DNA of 64,000 nucleotides from Pseudanabaena yagii GIHE-NHR1 (GCF_012863495.1 NZ_JAAVJL010000001.1:2414001-2478000); one strand, 5' to 3'; shown: positions 17,057 through 26,132, numbered from the stretch's first letter. Numbers and translations are program-made. The notes: generated by a model from the letters alone, not told the origin.

Positions 17057-17110
17057 GGCTTCGACTCCGCTCAGTCAAAGTATTATAGATGGCTGAGCGG
17101 AGTCGAAGCC
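17057..17110. repeat. Dispersed palindrome, CTTCGACTCCGCTCAG type
   Basis: Arms 17057-17074 and 17093-17110 are perfect complements with an 18-nt loop, followed by a T-tract. The same arm sequence is at 20930-20973. This kind of palindrome is common between cyanobacterial genes. Confidence 0.7.
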
Positions 17111-17163
17111 CTATTTTTTATTTGAATTATCTATATAAAAGAATAGATGACAGATTACAAATC

Positions 17164-18198
17164 CTATTCTTGGGGAGGTGGAGTAAATTTCTCGTTATCT
17201 GATGGTGGATTAAAGGGTTTAATTTCAGGTAACGGGGGTTTAGATTCAGGCAAATTGCGTAGGGTTGGGGGAATGTTGCTAACGGCTCCAAAGGGTTGCT
17301 TAGCGATCACCTCAGCCATCTTGTTATCAGTCATCGCTAATAAAGATTGAATTGCCCCTGGTATGGAATGGGGGTCCATAAACAAAACTTTACTACTCGG
17401 ACTTTGACCGATCGCCTGACCCATTTCTAGATATTTCTGAGCTAATAAATATTGCACTGCATCCCTGCCATGAGTATGATTAGCGATCGCCTCAGCAATT
17501 CGCTCGATCGATAAAGCCATTGCCTCAGCCTGTTCTAGCTGCACCTGACGCTCTGATTCGGCAAGGACTTTATTGGAGAGAGCTTCCGCCTCCGCTTTTT
17601 TGATTTCGGAAGTTTTTTCACCTTCAGACAGCGAGATCATGGCTTTTTTCTCGATTTCAGCAGCCTTTTGCTTTTCCATCGATTGCAGTACTGAGGTCGG
17701 GATCGTGATTTCGCCTAGTCTGACCCGTAAAACTTTAATGCCCCAGTCCTTTGTGTCACTAGATATGCCTTCTAAAATTTCGTCGTTAATCCGCTCTTGC
17801 CCACCAATGATGTTATCCAGATCGCATCGCCCAATCTGAGTTTGGATTTGGGTGGCAAGGGAAACAACGAGAGATTTATCCACATTCTCAATATTGTATC
17901 TCGCCTGTTTGAGATCCGTAATTTGCCAATACATTACTCCACTGACGCTGACACTGACGCTATCGGAGGTGGTGCAGGGTTGTGGTGAAATTTCTAAAAC
18001 CTGTTCGCGGGCGCTTTTAATGAGAGTAACGCGATCGAGAAATGGGAGAACGATGTTAATCCCCGGTTCCATCGTTTTTTGATATTTACCGAATCTCTCT
18101 ACCAGTGCAATTTGCCCTTCTTCAATAATCCGAAAGGAGCGATAGATATAAGTGCCACTTAAAAGAGCGAAAACAATACTGAAAATAGTTGCTTCCAT
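17164..18198 (-). CDS. SPFH/Band 7 (stomatin/prohibitin-like) membrane protein
   Basis: 344 residues from the ATG at 18198, which has AAGG at suitable distance; an in-frame ATG nine codons upstream is less likely. One N-terminal TM (TIFSIVFALLSGTYIYRSF), then the Band 7 domain with QIALVERFGKYQKTMEPGINIVLPFLDRV, then a long Glu/Ala-rich coiled coil (EIEKKAMISLSEGEKTSEIKKAEAEAL) and a Pro-rich tail. Family members form membrane-associated rings that organise proteases or lipid microdomains. No NfeD-type partner is adjacent. Convergent with the palindrome at 17057. Confidence 0.92.
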   Translation of the reverse strand: MEATIFSIVFALLSGTYIYRSFRIIEEGQIALVERFGKYQKTMEPGINIVLPFLDRVTLIKSAREQVLEISPQPCTTSDSVSVSVSGVMYWQITDLKQARYNIENVDKSLVVSLATQIQTQIGRCDLDNIIGGQERINDEILEGISSDTKDWGIKVLRVRLGEITIPTSVLQSMEKQKAAEIEKKAMISLSEGEKTSEIKKAEAEALSNKVLAESERQVQLEQAEAMALSIERIAEAIANHTHGRDAVQYLLAQKYLEMGQAIGQSPSSKVLFMDPHSIPGAIQSLLAMTDNKMAEVIAKQPFGAVSNIPPTLRNLPESKPPLPEIKPFNPPSDNEKFTPPPQE

Positions 18199-18289
18199 AG
18201 ATAAACCTTTTAATGGAGTATGCACTCATTTGCAGATCGCTATATAGCAATACGATCTGCACAAAGTACAGATCGTGGTTAGGTTTGAG

Positions 18290-18514
18290 TTAGCTGACTA
18301 ATTCTATTTCATGATCACTTAAATGTGTCACAAATCTAGGTGTAAATCTCACTTCATAGGGATAGTTGGGGCTGATCGGACGACCATGCCACTCTGTATG
18401 TATACGCACAACTTCTCCTTCTAGTCCTGTAATCTCAAAGGAGTTACCCTTGTGTTCAGGATGATGAAAGACACTGAGTTGTGTCTTTACACGAACGCGA
18501 TCGCCAACCTTCAT
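18290..18514 (-). CDS. ftrV: Ferredoxin-thioredoxin reductase variable subunit
   Basis: 74 residues, the normal length. MKVGDRVRVKTQLSVFHHPEHKG, GLEGEVVRIHTEWHGRPISPNYPYEVRF form the SH3-like barrel of the FTR variable chain. It stabilises the catalytic subunit, which passes electrons from photosynthetically reduced ferredoxin to thioredoxin. The catalytic subunit gene is not in this window. ATG at 18514. Confidence 0.93.
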   Translation of the reverse strand: MKVGDRVRVKTQLSVFHHPEHKGNSFEITGLEGEVVRIHTEWHGRPISPNYPYEVRFTPRFVTHLSDHEIELVS

Positions 18515-18625
18515 AAATTCTGATGTATCCCAATGTAAACGATATTTCTCAATTATCGCTTGTTGAGGTTGTCAATGCCAATTAATAAAATTCAATGCTT
18601 TGCATCACATTTTTATAGCAATTTA

Positions 18626-18674
18626 CCCAAGAGGATAGTGGGCGGAGCTTAGCTCCACCCACTATCCTCTTGGG
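18626..18674. terminator. 24-bp hairpin downstream of rsfS
   Basis: Arms 18626-18649 and 18651-18674, one mismatch. Lies between the ftrV start and the rsfS stop, both on the minus strand, so it may terminate rsfS. Confidence 0.65.
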
Positions 18675-18726
18675 CTTACTCGTAGAAAGCACCATTAATC
18701 GCTTACTTGAAAAGCACTATATTTGG

Positions 18727-19146
18727 CTATTCTGCAACAGGAAAAGCCACTTCTAACTTTGGTGCATGTCCCCAAAATGCCTCTAGGTCATAATATTCAC
18801 GTTCCTGAGCCATCATTGCATGGACAATCACATCACCATAGTCCAGCAAAATCCATGTGCCATCCTGTTCACCTGCGATATGTCTAGGCTTACGTCCAAA
18901 CTTTTCTTCGATCGCCTCTTCGGTAGCACCTGCGATCGCCCGTACCTGTGCCTTAGAAAATCCTGAGGCAATGACAAAATACTCTGCCAAACTAGAAACT
19001 TCACCGATCGCTAGCAAAACGATATTCTCTCCCTTGCGATCGTCAGCAGCGATCGCCGCCGCCTTGGCGATTTGATAGCTTTGTTCTTGTTCTCTTTGAC
19101 TAAGTTGGAGATCTGGGGAGGTAGGGATATCGGTGGCGATGGTCAT
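18727..19146 (-). CDS. rsfS: Ribosome silencing factor RsfS (Iojap)
   Basis: 139 residues. Core DDRKGENIVLLAIGEVSSLAEYFVIASGFSKAQVRAIA, then EQDGTWILLDYGDVIVHAMMAQEREYYDLEAFWGHAP, the RsfS/Iojap signature. The family binds ribosomal protein uL14 and blocks joining of subunits under nutrient stress. ATG at 19146; the first 25 residues are a variable Gln-rich lead. Confidence 0.95.
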   Translation of the reverse strand: MTIATDIPTSPDLQLSQREQEQSYQIAKAAAIAADDRKGENIVLLAIGEVSSLAEYFVIASGFSKAQVRAIAGATEEAIEEKFGRKPRHIAGEQDGTWILLDYGDVIVHAMMAQEREYYDLEAFWGHAPKLEVAFPVAE

Positions 19147-19253
19147 AGTTGACAGATGTACTCCTGATAAATTATTTCAGCACAGCTATATTGTAACTTG
19201 ATTACCAATAAAGGCGGCGCGAAGCACATCAGATAGATTTGTTGTGTCGTAAC

Positions 19254-19290
19254 GTAAGGATGGGCGGCGCGAAGCGCCGCCCATCCTTAC
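19254..19290. terminator. 17-bp hairpin after the GNAT gene
   Basis: Arms 19254-19270 and 19274-19290, loop GAA; carries the GGCGGCGCGAAGCGCCGCC core seen after the binding-protein gene. A second fragment of the core (GGCGGCGCGAAGC) lies at 19213-19225. The right arm ends one base before the GNAT gene's stop codon. Confidence 0.75.
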
Positions 19291-19893
19291 CTATTTAGTA
19301 GCACCAATTTTTTTCTGTAATAAAAATCTTCTAGGCTGCCCCAGTAGCCAATAATTGAAGGCACCTTCTTGGTCATGGATGCGATAACCAATCTCATCAT
19401 ACAGATTACGCGCTGGATGATTATCCTCTAGCACATGCATATACAATCGCGAAAACCCCCATTGTTTTACGGTTTGCTCGGCGGCTCGGAGCAGTTGCTT
19501 TGCCACCCCCCTTCGTCGCCATTTTGGATGCACTGCTAAGTTAAAAATATAGGGATATTGCTGCATGGTGCGCCCGAGCCAAAAGCCGCGATAGGATTTT
19601 GTTGGTACATAGCGCATACAAATTTCTAATGAAGCGATCGCTTGGGACTTGTTGGCAGTATGAGTAGCGACAAGACAGGCATAGCAAGGTGTTTGCTCAC
19701 TAAAGCGACTATTGAGATCGAGCATAATTCCATAGCGCAACAGTGGATAGACTAAATCCGTAAAATAGCGCAGCAAAAAATTGACTTTGTGATCGTGTCT
19801 CCGATAAAAGCTTTCGGTCAAAATGTCTGACACATGACCAACATCCCTAGAACTAGCGTGACGAATGATAAACGAGGAAGATTGTCTTTGCAC
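19291..19893 (-). CDS. GNAT family N-acetyltransferase
   Basis: 200 residues. N-terminal FIIRHASSRDVGHVSDILTESFYRR; acetyl-CoA-binding motif A in YIFNLAVHPKWRRRGVAKQLLRAAEQ (R-R-x-G-x-A); motif B DNHPARNLYDEIGYRIHD. Similar architecture to cyanobacterial and plastid GNAT enzymes; the acceptor could be a protein N-terminus, lysine or small amine and is not predictable. ATG at 19893; divergent from ksgA across a 180-bp region full of GATAAT/ATTATC-type short repeats. Confidence 0.88.
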   Translation of the reverse strand: MQRQSSSFIIRHASSRDVGHVSDILTESFYRRHDHKVNFLLRYFTDLVYPLLRYGIMLDLNSRFSEQTPCYACLVATHTANKSQAIASLEICMRYVPTKSYRGFWLGRTMQQYPYIFNLAVHPKWRRRGVAKQLLRAAEQTVKQWGFSRLYMHVLEDNHPARNLYDEIGYRIHDQEGAFNYWLLGQPRRFLLQKKIGATK

Positions 19894-20072
19894 ATTCAGC
19901 GCTAATAACTTAGCAATAATAATTTGGCAATGATAATTTGGCGATCATGGTCTAGCGATCATTATCTAGCGATAATAACTTAAGTACATTAGCTAGCATC
20001 CAATCAAAAAATTTTAGTGCCTACAATACTAAAGAATTTGGTGGATGCAAAGCACCTAATTTAGCGATCGCA

Positions 20073-20897
20073 ATGACCAATCTCGATAAACCCATTGATA
20101 GCTCGAACAAAATCCGCCCACGTAAACAATTTGGACAACATTGGTTGCGGAGTGATGCGGTACTTAACAAAATTTTGCGAGCGGGACAATTACAACCAAG
20201 CGATCGCATTTTAGAAATTGGACCAGGGACGGGCAATCTTACCCGTTTGCTACTGCCCTTTGTGGAGTCACTGACAGCAGTAGAAATTGATCGCGATCTT
20301 TGTGCAAAGCTTCGTAACACCATGAAGCAGCCAAATTTTCAATTAATTGAAGGTAGCATTCTGGAGATTCCCCTTCCTTCCCAAACTAATAAAGTCATTG
20401 CCAATATTCCCTACAACATCACAGGGGAAATCCTCAAAAAGCTATTAGGAACTCTCGCCGAACCAGTGCAGCAATTTGAGCAAATTGTCTTGCTAGTGCA
20501 AAAGGAAATCGGCGATCGCCTTGCCGCTAAAGCAGGACACAAAGCCTACAATGCCCTCAGTGTCAGGATTCAATATCTTGCGGATTGTCAATTTATTTGT
20601 GATGTCCCTGCCTCGGCATTCTATCCACCACCAAAGGTCAATTCGGCAGTTGTTCGCATTATTCCGCGCCCACCAATCACACCCGCCAGTGATCCTAAAT
20701 TTCTAGAGCGCTTGATTACCCTTGGTTTTGCCACGAAACGCAAGATGCTCCGCAACAATCTCATCTCAGAAATCGCTCGAGATCGCTTAGTTGAAATTTT
20801 AGAAGCAATGGGAATCAACGCACAGGTACGCGCCGAAGATCTAGATGTAGCTCAGTGGGTAGCCCTCGGTGAAGCTGTTCTCAAAACCAAAGCATAA
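20073..20897 (+). CDS. rsmA: 16S rRNA dimethyladenosine transferase KsgA/RsmA
   Basis: 274 residues. RPRKQFGQHWL (N-terminal family motif), SAM-binding ILEIGPGTGNLTRLLL (about 46-61), acidic VEIDRDL, and the N6-adenine methyltransferase motif NIPYNITGEI. It dimethylates two adjacent adenines in helix 45 of 16S rRNA during 30S maturation. ATG at 20073 is supported by the conserved distance to the FGQ motif. Confidence 0.96.
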   Translation: MTNLDKPIDSSNKIRPRKQFGQHWLRSDAVLNKILRAGQLQPSDRILEIGPGTGNLTRLLLPFVESLTAVEIDRDLCAKLRNTMKQPNFQLIEGSILEIPLPSQTNKVIANIPYNITGEILKKLLGTLAEPVQQFEQIVLLVQKEIGDRLAAKAGHKAYNALSVRIQYLADCQFICDVPASAFYPPPKVNSAVVRIIPRPPITPASDPKFLERLITLGFATKRKMLRNNLISEIARDRLVEILEAMGINAQVRAEDLDVAQWVALGEAVLKTKA

Positions 20898-20929
20898 TTA
20901 GGGACTTGCGATTAATTAAAGTACCTGTG

Positions 20930-20973
20930 GCTTCGACTCCGCTCAGCCAACGTTAGCTGAGCGAAGTCGAAGC
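20930..20973. repeat. Dispersed palindrome, second CTTCGACTCCGCTCAG copy
   Basis: Arms 20930-20947 and 20956-20973 pair with one mismatch around an 8-nt loop. Same arm as at 17057-17110. It follows the ksgA stop by 32 bases. Confidence 0.7.
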
Positions 20974-21020
20974 TAGATAACTTTGGAGGGACATTTTTTA
21001 TCCGCAAGAGCCTTATGCTA

Positions 21021-21061
21021 AAAAATGAAGAAAGCGGGCTTAGCCCGCTTTCTTCATTTTT
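21021..21061. terminator. 19-bp terminator between ksgA and the DUF815 gene
   Basis: Arms 21021-21039 and 21043-21061 with TTA loop. The right arm covers the TGA stop and last codon bases of the minus-strand DUF815 gene. Confidence 0.8.
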
Positions 21062-22424
21062 GAATTCCGAGATCTGCTTGTAAAAAGTCGATAAATTGTT
21101 GGGCAGTGCGTCCTGATTGACCATTATTGCGAGTTGCCCATTGCAATGCACGAAAATCAAGATCTTCAATTGGTAATGTAATGCCTGCTCGTTTCGCGAG
21201 GTGATGTACGATTTTGAGGTAAATTTCTTGATCCGCTTTGAGGAAGGTCAAGGTCAAGCCAAAGCGATCGCTTAAGGACAATTTTTCTTGAACTGTATCC
21301 CAAGGATTAACCTCTTCACTATTACTCAAGGTTTTGAGCGTTGGGCGATCGCTAAAGTATTCACGCAATAGATGGCGGCGATTAGAAGTGGCATAAACCA
21401 ATAGATTGTGGGGCTGAGCCGATAGATTGCCCTCCAAAACTACCTTGAGCGCCTTATAGTCCTCACTTTCTTCTTCAAAGGATAAATCATCAACAAAGAT
21501 AATGAACTTCTGAGGAACTTTTCGCAGGACTTCCGCAATGATTGGTAAGTCCTTGAGATCGTCCTTGGCAACCTCGACTAGACGTAGTCCGCGATCGCGA
21601 TAGGCATAGAGCAGAGACTTCACCATAGAGGATTTGCCCGTACCACGGCTGCCATAAAGCAGGACATGGAGAGCATGATAACCAACTAGAAATGCTTCTG
21701 TATTTTTGTAAAGTACCTGACGCTGGTTCTCATAGCCAACAAGATCTGATAACAGCACCAGATCAGGATAGGATATTCCCTCTAAATGACCTTTGCGCCA
21801 ACGGAAAGCTTCATAATCGGTGAATATACCTGTGCCTGAATGCTTGTAATAATCGGCAAGTTCAGGTAAAAGTTGCGTCCAATCATCGGTTGCTTGAAAT
21901 TTGAGAATTAGCGATCGCTTAGATTCCGAAAGTCTCGATAAATCACTGGGACACAATTGCCAAGACACATGGTTATTGCTCGCAGAACTCACAAAATCAA
22001 CCAGTTTATCTCCACCCCATAAACTCATCTCTTCTAAGATTTTGAGATCATGCTTGACCGCAGAAATTAAGGACATCGGCAGTTGTGAGAAATCCTTAAC
22101 TTGAGCTAATTGGCTAAACGGATTCTCAGAAGTCAAGATTTGCAAAATCACATAGTCGCGCCAGTTATAGCCTGTCGCGGCGATCGCTCGAAACCACTGA
22201 CCATAGGCAAAGAGGTAACTAAGCTGTCGTGAACTATTTTCATGACCATCTAGAGCGTAGTTTGCTAGCGACTTCAACAGTTTTTCGTAGGCTTCCCAAG
22301 GTGCTTGATCTAAGACATTTTGATAGAGCAATAGCGAAGCAATTCTCACCTGCCGCGTATAAATAAATTCCCTTGTTTCGTCAAGCATATTTCTCAAGTT
22401 CATTTGGTGAGGAGCATTGCTCAC
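21054..22424 (-). CDS. DUF815-family AAA+ ATPase
   Basis: 456 residues. The C-terminal half is an AAA module: Walker A GSRGTGKS (258-265), Walker B FIIFVDDLSF, sensor ATSNRRHLL, then DRFGLTLTF and the helical lid ending NNGQSGRTAQQFIDFL, matching DUF815 (COG2607). The N-terminal 200 residues are helical and family-variable. Cellular role unknown. Start is GTG at 22424, overlapping the previous gene's TGA (GTGA), which indicates translational coupling; in-frame ATGs follow at codons 8 and 13 as alternatives. Confidence 0.88.
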   Translation of the reverse strand: MSNAPHQMNLRNMLDETREFIYTRQVRIASLLLYQNVLDQAPWEAYEKLLKSLANYALDGHENSSRQLSYLFAYGQWFRAIAATGYNWRDYVILQILTSENPFSQLAQVKDFSQLPMSLISAVKHDLKILEEMSLWGGDKLVDFVSSASNNHVSWQLCPSDLSRLSESKRSLILKFQATDDWTQLLPELADYYKHSGTGIFTDYEAFRWRKGHLEGISYPDLVLLSDLVGYENQRQVLYKNTEAFLVGYHALHVLLYGSRGTGKSSMVKSLLYAYRDRGLRLVEVAKDDLKDLPIIAEVLRKVPQKFIIFVDDLSFEEESEDYKALKVVLEGNLSAQPHNLLVYATSNRRHLLREYFSDRPTLKTLSNSEEVNPWDTVQEKLSLSDRFGLTLTFLKADQEIYLKIVHHLAKRAGITLPIEDLDFRALQWATRNNGQSGRTAQQFIDFLQADLGIQK

Positions 22425-22705
22425 AAATAATCTTTAAACTCTTCCCATGTTATCCCTTGTTGGATGTAATTAGGATGATTTGGTTTGTAGGGCGCGGTGA
22501 GGCGATCAATGGTGATAATTTCAGCATGATCAGGAATTACGGGGACATCAGGATCAAAGGCAGTCGATCGCACTAAAGAACTCGAAAACCCCTTAAAAAC
22601 CATGACTTCATCGAGTTCGTCAGCAATTTTTAATTTGACGAGCAGGACTTCCTGAGGATGTTGACTGCTATATACTTCTAGCTGTTGACCCTGATTTATA
22701 GACAT
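22421..22705 (-). CDS. Small protein of unknown function coupled to the DUF815 ATPase
   Basis: 94 residues, soluble, acidic. Contains VYSSQHPQEVLLVKLKIADELDEVMVFKGFSSSLVRSTAFDPDVPVIP and ends ITWEEFKDYL. The shape resembles small beta-rich cyanobacterial/plastid proteins of unknown function. It is the first gene of a two-gene operon with a 4-base stop/start overlap; this suggests that it works with, or regulates, the ATPase. ATG at 22705. Confidence 0.7.
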   Translation of the reverse strand: MSINQGQQLEVYSSQHPQEVLLVKLKIADELDEVMVFKGFSSSLVRSTAFDPDVPVIPDHAEIITIDRLTAPYKPNHPNYIQQGITWEEFKDYL

Positions 22706-22800
22706 AAATTTGCAGACATAATTGCTTAGTTTAAGGTAATAATTGGAACTCAGTTTGCCCCATGCTTGTCAACAGCAACAAACAATCCTAATTCTGCTAT

Positions 22801-22823
22801 TTTTTGGTGTGGCGCACCAAAAA
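22801..22823. repeat. Short hairpin upstream of the Gly-rich protein gene
   Basis: TTTTTGGTG and CACCAAAAA flank a 5-nt loop, followed by A-run. Located 52 bases before the next plus-strand start. Confidence 0.4.
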
Positions 22824-22874
22824 AATTGTTTTTTAGCTTTAACTGATTTCTTATAGATTTTATAGGCTTTGCAT

Positions 22875-24425
22875 ATGCTAAACACACGATCGCTGATTCA
22901 AGCTGTACCAATTGCAATCCTGACATGGCAACTTATGAGTTTTACGGCGATCGCCCAAAACACCTTTGGGGTGACAGGACAGGATGGTGATCGTGGTCGT
23001 GATGGTCGGAGTGGTCGTGATGGGCAAGATCTTAAAGTTGTTGGTGATGGTAAACCTGCTGCCTATGACCTCACGGGGACAATCGGCGAAGATGGCGAAG
23101 ATGGAACCGCAGGGCGATCGGCTAGTAGTTGTGAGCAGCCCTATCGCCCTGCCAATTCTCTGATCGGAGCGTTGGGTGGGCGTGGTGGCAATGGCGGTAA
23201 TGGCGGACGTGGCGGTAATGGCGGCAATGTCACCATTTTTTATACAGATATTGCCAACCTTAAACAACTCGAAATTCGTAATGCTGGCGGCAAGGGGGGC
23301 AGAAATGGGCGAGGAGCTGTCAGTGGTAAGGGATGTGAATGTCGAGAAGCAGAATGGCGCGTTAAGTATTGCAATGTGCAGATCGAGCGCAGACCCTACA
23401 GTGATCCCAAGGCAGCGTGGCAATATTATTCCAGTGAAACGCGTTTATGCGGACGTTCCAGTGATGGATTTGAGATCGATTTTGATAGTTTATTTTCTAA
23501 GTCTTCTGAATATCGTAAAGATGACTGGCTATATCGACGCACCAATAAGGGAGTTTCGCGTTCAGACTACTATTCCTGTCAAAATGGACGGGATGGTGAA
23601 CCCAGCAGCAATGGACGTAATGGCGAAACTGGTAGCTATGGCAAGGTAACGCTGGTTCCTCGTTTAGATATTCCTGTGGAAATTACTAGCGATCGCGCAC
23701 CACTCGCCGCCGCTTTGGGCAAAAAAGTTAACCTCATCAAAAATATTTGGGTAGAAAGGAGTGGGTTATCGCGTTTACTCCGTCCTAGCTCCGATGTTGC
23801 TGATACATATACCTATCTCAAAGATACCGCCCGTTTATTTTATCGATTTGAGTGGGCGGCTCCCGAATCACCGACAGCCTTAGGGGTTGATCGCGTGGAA
23901 ATCGGTGGCACAGTTAATATCCGCAATGAAAATGCTGAAATTCAATATCAGTTACCAGGAACATTGGAATATCAAGTGCTTCCTGCTAACAATGTGGAGA
24001 ATCTGCAAGTGGTCAAGATCATAGGGGGCTTCAATCCCGATCGCGTGAGTTCTTTTCAATTGCAGAGTATTTCAGGTGTGGGGACAGAAAATCAGCTTGT
24101 CCTGAGCGATCGCGGTAAGGTGCGAGAACTGCTCAAAGATACTCAAATCGAGGTGCAATGTCTGAGTAAGCAATCAGCAACGGGCGTAGTGGCTAGCGAT
24201 TATGTCAAGCGTCGCACCGTCACCTTCAAAATTCCACCCAAAATGACTCCCAGTGAAGGCGCGATCGTCAATGACCATATCTACACCTTACCTGTGGGGC
24301 GTTATTGCTCACCTTGGCTACGTGCTGATAATGAGGCTACCTATGAGATTGTGATCGCTCAAACCACGAAAAGTGGTGCAAAGTACACCCAAAATCTCAA
24401 ATCTAGCTTTGTTGTTGGGAAGTAA
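22875..24425 (+). CDS. Secreted Gly-rich, collagen-like repeat protein
   Basis: 516 residues from the ATG at 22875. Signal peptide IPIAILTW... ending near TAIAQ. Residues about 30-150 are rich in G-x-x triplets (GQDGDRGRDGRSGRDGQD; GGRGGNGGNGGRGGNGGN), a flexible or collagen-like surface segment; Cys pairs occur in SSCEQ, CECREAEW, YCNV. After a second short Gly/Asn patch the C-terminal 280 residues form a beta-rich domain with TYEIVIAQ near the end. Probably a cell-surface or sheath protein; no enzymatic motif seen. Confidence 0.75.
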   Translation: MLNTRSLIQAVPIAILTWQLMSFTAIAQNTFGVTGQDGDRGRDGRSGRDGQDLKVVGDGKPAAYDLTGTIGEDGEDGTAGRSASSCEQPYRPANSLIGALGGRGGNGGNGGRGGNGGNVTIFYTDIANLKQLEIRNAGGKGGRNGRGAVSGKGCECREAEWRVKYCNVQIERRPYSDPKAAWQYYSSETRLCGRSSDGFEIDFDSLFSKSSEYRKDDWLYRRTNKGVSRSDYYSCQNGRDGEPSSNGRNGETGSYGKVTLVPRLDIPVEITSDRAPLAAALGKKVNLIKNIWVERSGLSRLLRPSSDVADTYTYLKDTARLFYRFEWAAPESPTALGVDRVEIGGTVNIRNENAEIQYQLPGTLEYQVLPANNVENLQVVKIIGGFNPDRVSSFQLQSISGVGTENQLVLSDRGKVRELLKDTQIEVQCLSKQSATGVVASDYVKRRTVTFKIPPKMTPSEGAIVNDHIYTLPVGRYCSPWLRADNEATYEIVIAQTTKSGAKYTQNLKSSFVVGK

Positions 24426-24460
24426 TCCAAAAGTGCCACGCTTTGCGTGGCACTTTTGGA
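24426..24460. terminator. 16-bp terminator between convergent genes
   Basis: Arms 24426-24441 and 24445-24460 with a TTT loop, exactly filling the gap between the Gly-rich protein stop and the RNase Z stop. Confidence 0.8.
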
Positions 24461-24462
24461 AT

Positions 24463-25398
24463 TCAAGACTGCGAAGGCATAATTTCGTAGGTCATAAAAT
24501 CATGGGCAGGAATTGTATTTGCAAAAATCATCCTTGCCTCATTTACCAGATCTTCCAATAGAATTGCATTGCCGGGGGCATAGCGTGGACTGAAATGGGT
24601 CATGATTAATTGCTTTACATTCGCCAAAAGTGCCACTTGGGCTGCCATCGTACTAGTGGAGTGCAAACGCTGAAAAGCCATATCGGAATCTTGATGAGCG
24701 AAAGTAGTCTCATGAATTAGAACATCAGCATTTTGCGCTAACTCCACCGAACTATCACAAAAGATCGTATCCGTGCAATAGGCAATCTTCCGTCCAATCT
24801 GAGGAGCACCGCAGAATTCCTTACCATCGATTTTGCGTCCATCAGGTAGGGTAACAATCTTGCCCTGTTTCAATTCACCAAAAATTGGACCTGCGGGAAT
24901 ATTCATGGCGATCGCCTTATCGACATCAAACTTACCTGCGCGATCTCGTTCTACTAAACGATAACCATGGGCTGTTACCTTATGTTTGAGAGGGGCTGCC
25001 ATCATATAGAATTCTGAATCTTCGCAGACTATACCAGTCTTCACTCGATGTACTTTGATCGAATAGGATAGTCTTGTCTCGCTATAGCGTAAACAAGCGT
25101 CGAGATATTCCCCCAAACCCGAAGGACCATAAATATCAATATGGCTGACATTGCCTGCCATACCACAACTAGCTAATAGTCCCGGTAAACCAAAAATGTG
25201 ATCACCATGCATATGCGTGATGAAAATTTTGGTGATTTGGCTAATTTTCACATCACTTCTGAGTAACTGGTGTTGAGTTGCCTCGCCGCAGTCGAGCAAC
25301 CATACCTCAGCACGTTGAGGTAAACGCACTGCCACACTAGAGACATTGCGTCCGCGAGTGGGAACCCCCGAACTAGTACCGAGAAAAGTGATCTGCAT
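24463..25398 (-). CDS. rnz: Ribonuclease Z (tRNA 3' endonuclease)
   Basis: 311 residues, short-form RNase Z. FLGTSSGVPTRGRNVSS N-terminus, metal motif HMHGDH (His62-His67 region) in ITHMHGDHIFGLPGLL, YGPSGL, YCTDTIFCDSS, and HETTFAHQD with MTHFSPRY. It trims tRNA precursors 3' of the discriminator base. The gene starts 2 bases after the stop of the OmpA-like gene upstream, so the two are probably co-transcribed. Confidence 0.96.
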   Translation of the reverse strand: MQITFLGTSSGVPTRGRNVSSVAVRLPQRAEVWLLDCGEATQHQLLRSDVKISQITKIFITHMHGDHIFGLPGLLASCGMAGNVSHIDIYGPSGLGEYLDACLRYSETRLSYSIKVHRVKTGIVCEDSEFYMMAAPLKHKVTAHGYRLVERDRAGKFDVDKAIAMNIPAGPIFGELKQGKIVTLPDGRKIDGKEFCGAPQIGRKIAYCTDTIFCDSSVELAQNADVLIHETTFAHQDSDMAFQRLHSTSTMAAQVALLANVKQLIMTHFSPRYAPGNAILLEDLVNEARMIFANTIPAHDFMTYEIMPSQS

Positions 25399-25400
25399 AT

Positions 25401-26015
25401 CTAGTCATCTACAAAAATCTCGATGCGGCGATTACTTTTGCTGTTGCCTTCACCAGCACTACTAGCCAGAGGACGGGTTGTCCCATAACCGATCACCATC
25501 CAATAGTAGTTTTGCTCACCACGCAGTCTAGCCAAATAATCTCTAACCGCCGAAGCCCGCAAATAGGACAAAGTTAGAGCATTCCCCGTAGCCGCATCCA
25601 CATGTCCATTAATTCTCACTCGCTTGCCTTTGTCTAGGGGTAATTGCGCCGCCACCTCATCGAGCAAACGAAAACTTTCGGGACGGATGCTTGCCTTATC
25701 TACATCAAACAAAGCCTCTGATGAGAGCGTAAATTGCTGCTTCTTATAGTTTAAAAAGTTAAATGAGGGTTGCCATACTAAATCTGGGCGCAGAAAGGCG
25801 ATCGCTAATCCAGTGACAATTCCTGCGATCGCACCTACACCTAAAACTGCACCGCGCACGAGCAAAGTCAACAGAGGATGATCCGCTTGTTGCGAATTAC
25901 CCGAAGGTTTACTGATTGATTTATCTGGAGTTGGTGAATTTGTCACAGCAACCGCACAATATCCTTGCTCAATATCAAATCCACAATTGAGCATACGCTT
26001 AATTGTGGATCTCAT
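25401..26015 (-). CDS. OmpA-like C-terminal domain protein with one TM
   Basis: 204 residues. An N-terminal ~60-residue cytosolic lead, one TM (LLVRGAVLGVGAIAGIVTGLAIAFL), then an OmpA_C-like peptidoglycan-associated domain: LFDVDKASIRPESFRLLDEVAAQL, RVRINGHVDAATGNALTLSYLRASAVRDYL, IGYGTTRPLASSAGEGNSKSNRRIEIFVDD. The GHVDA and NRR(I/V) motifs are diagnostic. It likely anchors the inner membrane to the cell wall. ATG at 26015. Confidence 0.88.
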   Translation of the reverse strand: MRSTIKRMLNCGFDIEQGYCAVAVTNSPTPDKSISKPSGNSQQADHPLLTLLVRGAVLGVGAIAGIVTGLAIAFLRPDLVWQPSFNFLNYKKQQFTLSSEALFDVDKASIRPESFRLLDEVAAQLPLDKGKRVRINGHVDAATGNALTLSYLRASAVRDYLARLRGEQNYYWMVIGYGTTRPLASSAGEGNSKSNRRIEIFVDD

Positions 26016-26132
26016 ACAAATCTAAAAGTAAGTTTTTTAGATTTTAATTATCTAGCGATGAGGAGGGATTAATCCTCGTACCATCTGTCCTATATCTATA
26101 GACACAGCGCTCTGCGCTGACTTGAAACCGAG

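Noticed and set aside
17147-18082. Plus-strand open frames of 60-90 codons
   Set aside because: They are antisense to the Band 7 gene and have no independent support.
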